From: Lyophyllum atratum
Lineage: Eukaryota; Basidiomycota; Agaricomycetes; Agaricales; Lyophyllaceae
Direction of reading: 5' to 3'
Assembly: GCA_014905825.1 (NCBI GenBank)
Contig: JACGCN010000025.1
Location: 124,001 to 188,000 of the forward strand
Length of the DNA stretch: 64,000 bases
Made by a program: the position numbers and the translations under genes. Below are positions 43,954-53,813 of the stretch, in pieces (position 1 is the stretch's first letter; each line of letters begins with the position of its first letter). Under the pieces are notes generated by a model, which saw only the letters and a program-made list of their open reading frames with translations, was not told the origin of the DNA and made no database searches.

Positions 43954-44920
43954 ATGCCACCCGTCCCTCTTCCACAGATCAACCTTGCAACCATACTCAC
44001 TGAGCCTAACCCGCAGATAGACCTCAGGCTTTCGGTTTATGAGGACTCGACGCGTAGCTTTCTCAAGGCTGTCTCCAACTACAAGAACCGCGCCATCACC
44101 AGCATCTCTGAACGGCGGACAGCACAGGCAGCAGAGAAGAAGCGCGTGGCTGAAAAGACCCAGGCTATTGAAGCAGAGACAAATCAGTGTAAACTACGGG
44201 AGATTGATCTTGTCGCAGGTGAGTTCCTGTTGCTCTCGACTATGCTGTGCTGATTCTTCGCCAGATCTCGAGCGCGAAAAGGAGGAACGCAAAGATGCAG
44301 AACTCTCTGTTGCGGCCTTCAAACGACAGCTTGCTACCCTGCGCGAGAAGTGCCAGACTATTGAAGCGGAGATCGAGCAGTACCGTGCAATAACAGCCAA
44401 TCTCCAACGAGGTGCCGTCTTCTATATTTCTCCTAACCTCTCTGTATGTTCAACCTTCCACAGAACGTGCTGCTGAGAAAAGCACACTGCGGAATCACGC
44501 GCAGCATGTTTCGCCTGAGCTCGCAGCTGTCGAGAGTCTCCTTGGTTGTGTCGTTGAGGGCATTGAGCCTGAGCGGCTGCTTCTGCGCTTTGTACACATC
44601 GACCCGGCCGCCCCTGATCGCGAGTGTAGCATGGTGCTGGACGTAAGCGGACAGGCGTATAAAGGTACGTGTCTTCTCGTCAACTTTGCCTCATTTCCTT
44701 CACCCCTCCCCGCTTCGCTCCTCGTGTTCAGTCTCATGGTTTGCATTGACATGTTCAAGATCCTCACAATTGACGTTGTTTTTCAGTCGTCACCTCCTCT
44801 CCACCCCTCCTCGCACTTCCGCTTCTCGTCAGCACGCTCAACGAGACGCGCGATATCTATGCCTTCGTCCGCGAGGTGCACAACGCCTATCAAGCGCAGT
44901 TTCAGCCGCCCACGCTTTAA
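43954..44920 (+). CDS. SPC25: Kinetochore protein Spc25 (NDC80 complex)
   Basis: Four exons (43954-44218, 44265-44411, 44464-44664, 44787-44920) give 248 residues. The first 150 residues form a long coiled coil (for example REIDLVADLEREKEERKDAE and REKCQTIEAEIEQYRAITAN). The globular RWD-like C-terminus contains RLLLRFVHIDPAAPDRECSM, VLDVSGQAYKV, a pair of Pro/Leu-rich strands, LNETRDIYAFVREV and ends QPPTL. This is the Spc25 pattern. Spc25 pairs with Spc24 and links the Ndc80 microtubule-binding rod to the inner kinetochore (MIND and CENP-T). The length agrees with fungal homologues. Confidence 0.9.
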
Positions 44921-45075
44921 CGATATCATTCGTGAACCGCTACGTCCATTAGATCGTACGTCACTGTATTCTATAACACTATTCATATACCAGCGTGATA
45001 GGACATGATGATGGGCCTGGCCAGCAGAATCTATACGTCAACTGATCAAGTATGATAGTCAATTGCCCACCTTGG

Positions 45076-45604
45076 CCTACTTTTTCTTTTTGCTAGCCGA
45101 GGCACCGCCTACTTTGCTTGCGCGCTTTCTCTTCTTAGTGCAACCAGCTTTCCGAACAACTCGTTACATTGCTGTTGACCCCTTGGTCCCCATCGTTAAC
45201 ATCCTCATCCCAGTACAGAACATCGGCAGGGTCCGTTGTATGAAACGCTTGGATGCAGAACCGTCGACGAGAGCCCTGCTCGCTGTCCCAAGTATCGTCA
45301 CAGCATGTTCGGTACATGGTCATTGCGTCATCGCCAGTTTCGGTCCGGTCGCCATCGCCTACGTCAGAGTGTTCGATTTGGCAGGCTTTCCGGTGGTTTG
45401 CGCTTGCGCGATACTCATTGTGGCAGCGGACGCGATGTTCCGGGGACTGGGATATCAAGGTCAAAGGAGCTAATATTATGGAAAGCTCCTTCAGCTGCCC
45501 TGGTGACGCCTTCTGGATGGATTTTAACAGGAAGGCGTGGACATTCTCAGGGGTGGATCTCTGGAGCAAAACTCCAATGTTGAGCGCGTTGAATTAGCCA
45601 CCAT
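45076..45604 (-). pseudogene. Decayed copy of the local Cys/His protein family
   Basis: Minus-strand relative of the two intact plus-strand genes at 45,954 and 47,320. It has an ATG at 45604 (MVANSTRSTLE), but the frame breaks within the next few codons at a T run (about 45,570). It resumes in another frame with LLQRSTPENVHAFLLKSIQK, continues to SCSES, and breaks again near 45,141. The family tail (AGCTKKRKRASKVGGASASK) continues in a third reading register to a stop at 45,076. Each break is explained by a one-base change. It also lacks the first Cys of the family's C-x2-C pair (RVRC instead of CVRC). All signs point to a dead gene. It is inverted relative to its intact relatives. Confidence 0.75.
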
Positions 45605-45953
45605 CCTGGACTTCCAGGAGAACTTTCAATTATAGGATACGTGGAGAAGGCTAGCCTGCTCACCAATTTTCTGCCGACGCCACAGATTGGAAAGTGAGTC
45701 GGTGACACGAGATAAGAGACCAAACTGCCGGTGGAGCCAGTTGGAAGAAAACCTGTGACTCAAATTGGTGCATGTCACATTCACGTGGGTAGGGGGCCTG
45801 GTGTGACTAGGGCGTCGCGACCTCGAGGTCGCTTCCTCACTCTCCTCAAGCAGGCAGCATACAAGTTACCAACTGGTGCCGAACTGGTGAGCAATTTACA
45901 ATCCCTTGTAGGTCTCTAGAACTCTCATAGAGTCTAAGATCAACTCGGCTAGA
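45605..45953. other. Spacer in the three-copy family
   Basis: 349 bases separating the divergent pseudogene and intact copy 1. No gene seen. Confidence 0.5.
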
Positions 45954-46487
45954 ATGGCAGCCAAATCGCGTTCAGCGCTGGAAACTTTGCTCAAGAATTC
46001 CACGGACGCAAGCGTCCGCGCATGCCTGTTAGGATCCATAAAAGATGCATCTCCTGAACAGGTGAAGGAGCTTTCGGCCCTTCTAGCGCCTTTGACAGCG
46101 AAATCGAAAAACCCTGAACACTGTGTTCGGTGTCACAAGGAGTATCGCGAAAACGAGAACCATAGCAGAGCTTGCCAGATCGAACATTCCGACGAGGGCG
46201 ATGGAGAGCGGACTGAGATTGGGGATGACCATGTGACCATGTCGCGCTCGTGTTGCGGCGATGAGTGGGACGGTGACGAGGAGTCGGATCGGCTGTTCTG
46301 TGTCGAGGATTTTCATACGACGAATCCCAACGATGTCCGCTACTACGACGAAGACGGTTATAAAGAGGATGGGTGCAACTACTTGGTGATACCCTGTCCG
46401 GAGGCTGGCTGTTCGATGAAGAGAAAACGCGTAACCAATGGCGATGCTGCGTCAGCAAAGAAGAAGAAGGCAAAGGGAGGGATTTGA
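45954..46487 (+). CDS. Unknown Cys/His-rich (putative zinc-binding) protein, intact copy 1
   Basis: Single-exon gene of 177 residues. The N-terminal 55 residues are helical and Leu-rich (ALETLLKNST, LGSIKDASPEQVKELSALLA). A compact Cys/His region follows: CVRCHKEYRENENHSRACQIEH, written as C-x2-C-x13-C-x3-H with the intervening residues acidic or polar. A second set then appears (SRSCCGDEWDGD, FCVEDFHTT, PCPEAGC). A basic Lys-rich tail (KRKRVTNG and KKKKAKGG) may be a nuclear localisation signal. The arrangement suggests two zinc sites and a nuclear protein, but no named family comes to mind with confidence. There are two relatives within 2.4 kb. Confidence 0.78.
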   Translation: MAAKSRSALETLLKNSTDASVRACLLGSIKDASPEQVKELSALLAPLTAKSKNPEHCVRCHKEYRENENHSRACQIEHSDEGDGERTEIGDDHVTMSRSCCGDEWDGDEESDRLFCVEDFHTTNPNDVRYYDEDGYKEDGCNYLVIPCPEAGCSMKRKRVTNGDAASAKKKKAKGGI

Positions 46488-47319
46488 ACAGTCAATGGTG
46501 TGTATCACGAATTCTCAATCAATGTCAAGTTGTTATTCATGCAGTGCGCCCAGGAGGACAAGGATCACATTCGTATTCACAAGATGATTTACCTCTCAAT
46601 AGCTACCCAATCGTTTATTTATCACTTCATCGACCTGCAACTCAGGCGGTGTCTATGGACGAACAAATCATTTGTTTGACTGGCCAGCCACGTCGGGAAC
46701 ATGAGGCGTTGCTTTGGTCAATGAGTTGCGCCACTATCAACTCACTCCGAAAACGGCGATACACATTTGTTCAATGGTCATCTCGAGGCCCGTTTATGTG
46801 ACCAGTACGGCGGTACACTCAGTTACTGCCAGATGTACTGGAGGTGGGATGTTTCAAGCGATTGCATGTAGAGAATTAGCCCTGCAGGGAGGGTTTTGAT
46901 CGGTCATTACAGTAGTCTTCGTAAGTATCATCGCGACATCGCAAATACGCGTAGCATACTACATCCGATACATCTGAACATGCGGCGCACGGAATTGCGA
47001 CAAACGTTCGGAAGGCGTCTCTCCTCCAAGCCTGACGTGGGGGGCATCGCGTTTCGAAAAACACCCGAAGGTGGTCTTGATCGGAACGTTTCGAAAAGGA
47101 TGTGTTCTCGTCGTGTCACATCAGGTACAACACGCACATGACTGTGACATGTTGAGTTCGATAACTTTAACTTTTAAGTTGGCACAGTTTCGTTTAATGC
47201 TAGTACCGCGCCGTGTCGAAATTGTGCTATGAGTCGGATAGAAACAAAGCTGACAGCTGGTGAGCAAGCTACACTCCCTCATATATTTGTGTAATACTGA
47301 GGGTGTATCAAAAGCCAGG
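46488..47319. other. Spacer between intact family copies
   Basis: About 0.83 kb with no recognisable gene or repeat. Confidence 0.5.
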
Positions 47320-47871
47320 ATGGCGGCCAATCCACGACTAACCCTGGCGTCTTTACTGAAGAGCTCCACTCCAGAAAGCGTCCACACCTGCCTTCTAGAG
47401 ACCATCAAGAAGGCATCACCCGGACAGCTCGAGGGGCTTTCAAGTCTCCTGGCTCCTTTGACGCCAAAATCGAAGGAACTCGTCCATTGTGTTCGATGCC
47501 ACGAGGAGTACCGCGAGAGCGAAAACAACGACGAGGCCTGCCAGATCGAACATGATGACGATGGTGAAGATGAAGAATTTCCCTCGGACGAGGGTGAACC
47601 CCGGTTTGTCCGGTCATGTTGTATGGACGTCTGGGACGGGGAAGATGACTCCTATCAACCGTATTGTGTTGAGACTTGTCATACGACGGATCCTACGGAA
47701 GTGCAATACCATGATGACCTCCGAGGTCGGGGAGAAGGGACGAATATGACGGTGATGAGGTGTTCGGAAGCTGGGTGCTCGAAGAAACGGAAGCGGGGAA
47801 AGAAGGACAAGGGTGCATCGGCTGGCAAGAAGATGAAGAAGGCAAAGGTAGGCGTTCACGTTCACCGTTGA
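47320..47871 (+). CDS. Unknown Cys/His-rich (putative zinc-binding) protein, intact copy 2
   Basis: Single-exon gene of 183 residues, starting at the ATG at 47320 (MAANPRLTLASLLKSST). It shares the family plan: helical N-terminus (LETIKKASPGQLEGLSSLLA), CVRCH followed 13 residues after the second Cys by CQIEH, an acidic stretch (DDDGEDEEFPSDEGE), RSCCMDVWDGED, YCVETCHTTDPTEVQY, RCSEAGC and a Lys-rich basic tail. All putative metal ligands are kept. The spacing between the two Cys/His sets is longer than in copy 1 because of the acidic insert. Function unknown; zinc binding and nuclear location are inferences. Confidence 0.78.
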   Translation: MAANPRLTLASLLKSSTPESVHTCLLETIKKASPGQLEGLSSLLAPLTPKSKELVHCVRCHEEYRESENNDEACQIEHDDDGEDEEFPSDEGEPRFVRSCCMDVWDGEDDSYQPYCVETCHTTDPTEVQYHDDLRGRGEGTNMTVMRCSEAGCSKKRKRGKKDKGASAGKKMKKAKVGVHVHR

Positions 47872-48269
47872 CGGTCGACATCGTGTGTTGCAAATACTGA
47901 ATTGGTGTATCCTGAAGTGACTAGGACCGTGTATTTACCCGCGTCACCATATACTTTGACTAATCAGGACATGTCTGCTTGTCTTGGAAGCTATGTCAGG
48001 AATGTACTTAGGTTGGTAATGAGTTACCCCACGATGGATTTGCTTCAAAAGATGACGATCCAGGGTTTTTTTCTATGGTCATGTCCAAGTTTAAGCATAC
48101 GCGACTCGCGAGCTTCGCGGGGCCTGTGTAATTTTGTCGCGGTTGTTGTAAATTTGATACCACGTGATGAATCTCCGATCTCGATCTTTCAAATCTGCAG
48201 CCTTTGCTTGCTTTACTTTTGCCCACTCTCCTTTTGCGCCGACCGACCAGTACAGTACCAGTACGAGCC
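47872..48269. other. Intergenic
   Basis: 398 bases, the last 100 pyrimidine-rich; promoter and leader of RPA12. No gene seen. Confidence 0.55.
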
Positions 48270-48938
48270 ATGGCCACGCCCGACGTCCGCGCGCACAAAA
48301 TAGGTCTGTCCCGCTGCTCCTCTTTACGCAGGATCATTTACTGAAGCTGAGTCTTGTGCAACTTAGGTTCTCTTCTGTTCTGCCCGACCTGTGGGACGCT
48401 CCTTTCGCTGCCTCAGGATGGGGAGGACGCGGTGACGTGTGAACAGTGCGGGCACGTCGAGCCTGCGAGTTGTGCGTCTACTTTTGTGTCTTAGTGATGC
48501 AGACGTTTTGAGTTCTCATTGTACGACGGATAGCCTATGAAAATATCGAGATCACGACGCGGTCACATCCCGACGCGTTCCCGAGTGCGCTGAGGCAGAA
48601 GCGCAAGACGCAGACGAAGCTGCATGAGAAGGGCGATCAGGGGACACTGGTGCGTTGTTCGGAGTGTCCTTGTTCAGCTCTGTATTCATGGTATGATAGG
48701 TGTCTGAGAAATGTCCTGGGTGTGGGCATCTCTCGGCGTACTCGAAGGAGATGCAGGTGCGCGATACTGGGTTCTTCTTTACTTGGTGTGGTCTGACTAG
48801 AATTGGGAATAGCTTCGGGGTGCGGACGAAGGCTCGACGATCTTTTACACTGCAAGTCCACCCTATGTTATAATCTACTTCTGCTGATCCTTTTATTAGT
48901 GTGTGGCTTGCAAACATGGCTGGCGGGTCAACAACTGA
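48270..48938 (+). CDS. RPA12: RNA polymerase I subunit A12.2
   Basis: Six exons (48270-48303, 48367-48471, 48534-48649, 48700-48756, 48813-48851, 48900-48938) give 129 residues. The N-terminal zinc ribbon is CPTC ... CEQC (LLFCPTCGTLL, AVTCEQCGHV). The C-terminal TFIIS-like ribbon is CPGCGHLSAYSKEMQLRGAD, with the catalytic acidic pair in ADEGST, then CVACKHGWRVNN to the stop. Rpa12 gives polymerase I its intrinsic RNA-cleavage and termination activity in the nucleolus. The last intron uses a GC donor (see findings). The gene converges on OST5 with 46 bases between stops. Confidence 0.95.
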
Positions 48939-48984
48939 GGTCAAGTCGTTGAGGGTATACAGTCATTGTACAATATCCTGGGGA

Positions 48985-49294
48985 CTACACATACACGCCG
49001 GCGGAGCAAAAGAGTGCGACGACGCCAAAACCTGCGAGGATGCTGGCGGTGGATGCGATGGCCGTCTCGTGAATGGGGATGGTGCTTTTGGGGAGTCTGT
49101 ACGCGTGCGATTAGGATTACGTGTCGTAGGGGATGATGAATGACATACGTTGTAAAGTAGAATGCGAGAACGAATGTGGAGGTGAGGAGGAGTGCTGCGA
49201 GGTACGGAAGGAGTGCCACGGGGACTAGGGGCGAGAAGGGCGGAAGGGCCGCGTGGAGTGCCTGTGTAGACGTCAGTTGTGGGGCAGGGGTCAT
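48985..49294 (-). CDS. OST5: Oligosaccharyltransferase subunit Ost5 (TMEM258 type)
   Basis: Two exons (49294-49149 and 49096-48985) give an 85-residue protein with two hydrophobic membrane segments (VALLPYLAALLLTSTFVLAF and ASILAGFGVVALFCSAGVYV) joined by a short loop LPKSTIPIHETAIAST. The size, two-helix hairpin and the ending FCSAGVYV match the Ost5/TMEM258 family, a small subunit of the ER oligosaccharyltransferase that sits with Ost1. An alternative start 43 bases upstream (MSTYTTT, 49,337) would need a GC-AG intron before QALHAALPPF. I chose the simpler ATG at 49,294, which reads MTPAPQLTSTQALHAALPPF without splicing. Confidence 0.8.
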
Positions 49295-49487
49295 TGTATG
49301 AGGTATAGCTTGCCTGTGTGGTGGTGTAGGTGGACATGGTGGTTGCGTGTAAGGGGAGCACGTGGACGGTGACGACAGCGTTGTCAGCACGTGTTTGGCA
49401 GGATAACAACGGAATTTTCTGCGGCAACTGTCTCTCCTCCACATACTACGATCTTCACGACTTTTCTTATTACTCGCCCCCAACACG

Positions 49488-50156
49488 ATGTCCGCCGCAC
49501 AAAAAGTCCAGCAGCACCCCATGTTCGTCCAGGCCCAGAACAAGGTCCAGTACCATCTTGGCCAGCTCGACAAGGAGGTCCGTTGCCACCCGATGTCTGA
49601 TCCTGCGCCCGCTCACACTGACGCCCGTTTTGTAGCTCACCAAGTACCCCGTCCTCAACAACTTGCAGGACCGTACCCAGGTCCCCAGGACATACATTGT
49701 CCTTGGCGGTATCTCCCTCCTTACCATTCTGCACCTCATCAACCCCCTCGCTGCCGTTGTGTCCAACCTCGTTGGTTGGGCGCTCCCCGCGTACCTCTCC
49801 TTCAAGGCCATCGAATCGCCGTCGCATAACGACGACATCCAGTGGCTCACCTACTGGGTCGTCTTCGGTTTCTTCAACTTCCTGGAGAGCTTTGCTCTCC
49901 GTGTTGTACTCTACTATCTCCCCTGGTACTTTGCGTTCAAGACCATTTTCGTTCTCTGGCTCCAGCTCCCTGCCTTCCGTGTACGTACATGCTCGTAGTT
50001 GTCTCGCACTGTGCTGATCATTCTATCTCTCAGGGCGCACAAGTCACGTATCTCAACCTACTCAAGCCTGTCCTCAACAACGTTTCTTCCCAGTCCCGCA
50101 TTGTTGTACCTCCTACCAGCAACACCAGCACCGCCGACCCGGTCCACCACGAGTAG
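49488..50156 (+). CDS. YOP1: ER-membrane-shaping protein Yop1 (REEP/DP1/HVA22 family)
   Basis: Three exons (49488-49577, 49636-49980, 50034-50156) give 185 residues. The TB2/DP1/HVA22 domain contains RTYIVLGGISLLTILHLI, GWALPAYLSFKAIESP, DDIQWLTYWVVFGFFNFLES and LPWYFAFKTIFVLWLQLPAF. The hydrophobic hairpins and the SFKAIES / LTYWVVFGF pattern define the family. Yop1 bends ER tubules together with reticulons. It lies divergent to OST5, with 193 bases between start codons. Confidence 0.94.
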
Positions 50157-50467
50157 ACTGGTGCAGCACGCGAGGTGACTTGGGCTGTGTGGCGGTGGCA
50201 GCTCCCCTAATGCGGCCGCGTTCCATTTTCTTCTCCACGATAGACTTTCTTGTCCCTATTCTACCATGCATGATTTTATTGTATCGAGTCTGCGATAGTT
50301 AGTGACCCAACACGCCTTTTTCTTGACCTGCACCGTGTGAGAGGGTTGCCATGCATGACGTGGCTTACCTTCCGTGACGTGAATACCTTCTGTGATGTAT
50401 ACATCGACAAACAATGACGATGTATTGCTATTACATGTGGCTGTGCTATAAGTTGCTGCCATACGCC
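50157..50467. other. Intergenic, promoter of the ABC gene
   Basis: 311 bases, no gene. An in-frame ATG at 50,414 upstream of my chosen start means the ABC protein could be 18 residues longer. Confidence 0.5.
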
Positions 50468-53196
50468 ATGGCGCGCGGCGGTCGAGGATCTCGTCGGTCA
50501 ACGCCCAAGCGCAAGGGCACTTTCAATCCTACCGACAGCAACGTAAAGCACAGCAAGGTAGGCGTATGGGATCTCTACGAGGAGATCCATCCAGAGCTTG
50601 CCAATGTCCCTGCCTCTTCACGACTCGAGCCGTATCTTGAGATGGCCAACAATGCACCGTATGCCTGGCGCATGCTCAAAGACATTGGGTCCATACGCGC
50701 ATGTTGGTTCTTGCTGGCAGTGTACCTCGCGATAGAGTGTGTCGCGTCCCTCATACCTGCAGTTTCATTATGGTGAAATATTATACTTCCCTTCTTGAGT
50801 TAATACTGAGGTTTCTTAAAGGTACTCTGCACAGTTACTTGACATCGTGAGACAACTCCTACGCCTTCCATCATATTACTGAGGCTCCCAACCAGGTCCA
50901 GTCCGCTGTTGATAGACGCGTAGTGGACAAGAGACTTCTGTTCGAGATTGCTGCAGGCCGACTAGTATGCCTGTTCCTGGCGAGGTTATTGAGATACGGC
51001 AAGAAACGATGCGTCACCCCGCTCAACCATCGTATCAAGCAGCACTACGCCGTCCACTCCTTTCATGCCATGGCCCGCCTGGACGTACCCACATTCGCCG
51101 ATGACGCGGTGCAGAGACAGCTCGAGCAATCCGTCTCCCCGAATTCACACACCACGATCGCGTGGGATACTGTCGCGACGGCGTTGTATGGTCTTACGAC
51201 CTTGCTTCAGCTGGCCTCGCAGTTGTCCGTGCTCGTCAGTGTGTTAAGGGGACAGAGAGATGGGCCGTTGTTGGCGGTGTTGAGTTTTTCTCAGACTGTG
51301 TTTGCGAGGAATACGTTCAGGAGGGGTCTCGTTTCCGCTGGAGGTGAGTGTATTGTTCTGTGCCTTTGGTGGTAGGAAGCTGAGGGTTGTTGGATCCGTA
51401 GTCTGGGCTGCCACTACGAAGAATGCGGACTATGTACGGATGGAAGGGATGAAGCGGACGGTTAGCGATACGGTCCACCGTAAGGAGATCGTGGCTGGAG
51501 GGCTGCAGCATTACCTTTTCGCGCGTGAGTTGGACGTGTGCTGTACGTCCTGGTTCGTTGACCTTTTCCCCCCGAAGAATTTCAAAAAACCTCAAAGATG
51601 CTTGGGGAAGGCACGAGTGGATTTCTGGAGGCCATGCGGTTGAATAACTTGGACAGGTTGTCTCCCTTGTCATTCCTGCAGGACCCATTGAGGGAGCTTC
51701 CTTCAGTAAGTGGTATCACTTTCCAGGCCAACTTCATCGCTCAACTCGCTCGTCAGATCGTGTTTACGTTGCGAGCCGTCCAGTATCCATCCTCCATACC
51801 AGTGTCTCTCGCGTCCTTGAATCTGATAACGCAGACGGCGTCGTCCTTCACCCATCTCCTTGTGTCCTTCTATGACGAAACGGGATCTCTGGCGGAGAGG
51901 ATCGCTGATGTGCGGAGGCTCTATGAGGTGGCGAATATACCTAATCGCGTCGTGGATGGGAAGGAACCGTTCCCGGAGGACCAGATGTCGCTCGAGTCGG
52001 GGATTTCGGTGGAATTTAGGTATGTGGGTTTGGTTCACATTGGGATGTGTGGTAATCATTTGCCCGCAGAAATGTTTCCTTCCGATATCCAGGAAGCGAC
52101 TCGTATGCATTGGAGAAGACATCCTTCAGAATAGAAAAGGGCCAACTTTGTGTAGGTACCTCTAAACTTCGTCTCCGAGGTCGATTGAAAATATGTAAAT
52201 GTGCAGATCATCGTCGGCGCCAACGGATCTGGGAAGAGCACGATTCTGAAACTTATCGCTCGGCTGTATGATCCGACTGAAGGCGACATATTCATCAACG
52301 ACAGAGACATAAAGCACCTCAAGCTGGACGATCTCCGGCGGGCGATTTCCGTGCTATTCCAAGATTACACCCACTTCCCTCTTTCGGTAGGCACCTTTCT
52401 TCTTCTTGATGCCGATGTATGACGACGCTTGCTGTAATCAGATTAAAGAGAACATAGGGCTGGGTGATCCTGAGAACGTCATGGACGAGGACAAGGTCCG
52501 CCGGGCTGCAAAGTTGGGCGGGGCGGAAGAGTTCATTGAGCGGCTCCCGGAGGGGTTTGATACGTACCTGGAGCGCCCGGTGAGGGATTATTATTCGGCG
52601 CTGCCGGAGGGCACGAAGTCGTTGTTTGGGAGACCGGTGGATTATGGGCGTCTGAGGAGCGTGGGGCAGATGGAGGCGTCGAGTGCGAAGACGTTGTCTG
52701 GGGGACAGATGCAGAGGATTGCGCTGTGAGTTCTGTTGAATCATGTTTGGTGTGGGTCTGTGTGGGCTGACAAGGGAGGCAGGTCGAGGACGTTTATGCG
52801 GTCGTTGGTGTCGACGCCGAGTGTGGGGCTGTTGCTGTTTGACGAGCCTTCGGCTAGTCTTGATCCCAAGGCGGAACACGGTGCGGATATTTGGATTGTA
52901 TGGTTGTCCGAGTCGTAGATGTTGATACACCTTTTCACAGACCTTTTTGAGCGGCTGCGGGAGTTGAGAGGGAATAAGACTATGATCTTCTCTTCTCATA
53001 GGTTCGGGAACCTTACCCGTCATGCGGATCTGATCTTGTGAGTGGCGGACGCTGGACTTGTTAGGCGGGGACTGACGGCTTGGTAGGTATATGAATGACT
53101 CGGTTGTTTCGGAGGAAGGAACGCATGAGGGGCTGCTTGAGAAGGATGGCGAATATGCGCATATATGGAAGCTGCAGGCGCAGGCTTTCCTTCCGT
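50468..53196 (+). CDS. ABC half-transporter (exporter type)
   Basis: A multi-exon gene of about 700 codons with one membrane domain and one nucleotide-binding domain. The N-terminal part carries hydrophobic segments (SIRACWFLLAVYLAIECVAS; ALYGLTTLLQLASQLSVLVS). The ATPase has Walker A GANGSGKST, the Q-loop region VLFQDYTHFPLS, signature LSGGQMQRIAL, Walker B SVGLLLFDEPSASLDP and the H-loop in FSSHRFGN. An insert of about 45 residues (with RPVRDYYSALPEGTKSLFGR) sits just before the signature. A single half-transporter would need to dimerise. It matches a fungal group of bacterial-like ABC exporters whose substrates I cannot name. Starts at 50,468 (MARGGRGSRRSTPKRK) and ends at 53,196. Confidence 0.85.
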
Positions 53197-53813
53197 GACG
53201 ATATGTTATACGCGTCTTTTGTATATCTACGTAACGTTTTAGGGTCGAGGACGGATTTATTCACGCTGACTATTGCGATGACAAAAGTCTAAGGCGACGT
53301 GTGTTCAATGGCGGGTGGTATCTGGGTGTATTGGGCTCGGGGCTAGCTTTGGTTATCCCTTGTACTTGGTCCTGTACAGGCCTAGTACACCTGTAATTTG
53401 AAATACCCCTGCGGCTTGATCAAACATTCGAATGCTTGAGGTTGGCTAGCACATATCATAACGGGTTGGGTCAGCTTCTTGCTCAAGAGGTGCGGACAAT
53501 CTGCGGGCCCTGTGTAAGCATGCCAGGTAACACACATTTGAACTATCCGTGTTCGGTGACAAGCGCAGAGCGCACGCAGCGTAGATCGACATTCCAACGC
53601 TTCGCCTACCTGTGTCTAAGTCATGATAATGTAACTCTGGCTGTCGCGGCTTCGCAGGGGTGGGCAACCCTGTACGTGGGCACGTTCTGTCAGTATGCGG
53701 TGACACCATGGTGGCAAATGATCATGGAAGCCCTCTAAACTGTGAACAAGAAATTGGAATTCGGAGGCAATATCTGGTTTACATTGGAGGTTGTGATGCC
53801 TGGATAACTGGAT
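53197..53813. other. Convergent 3' region
   Basis: 617 bases between the stops of the ABC gene (+) and the helicase gene (-). No gene recognised. Confidence 0.5.
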
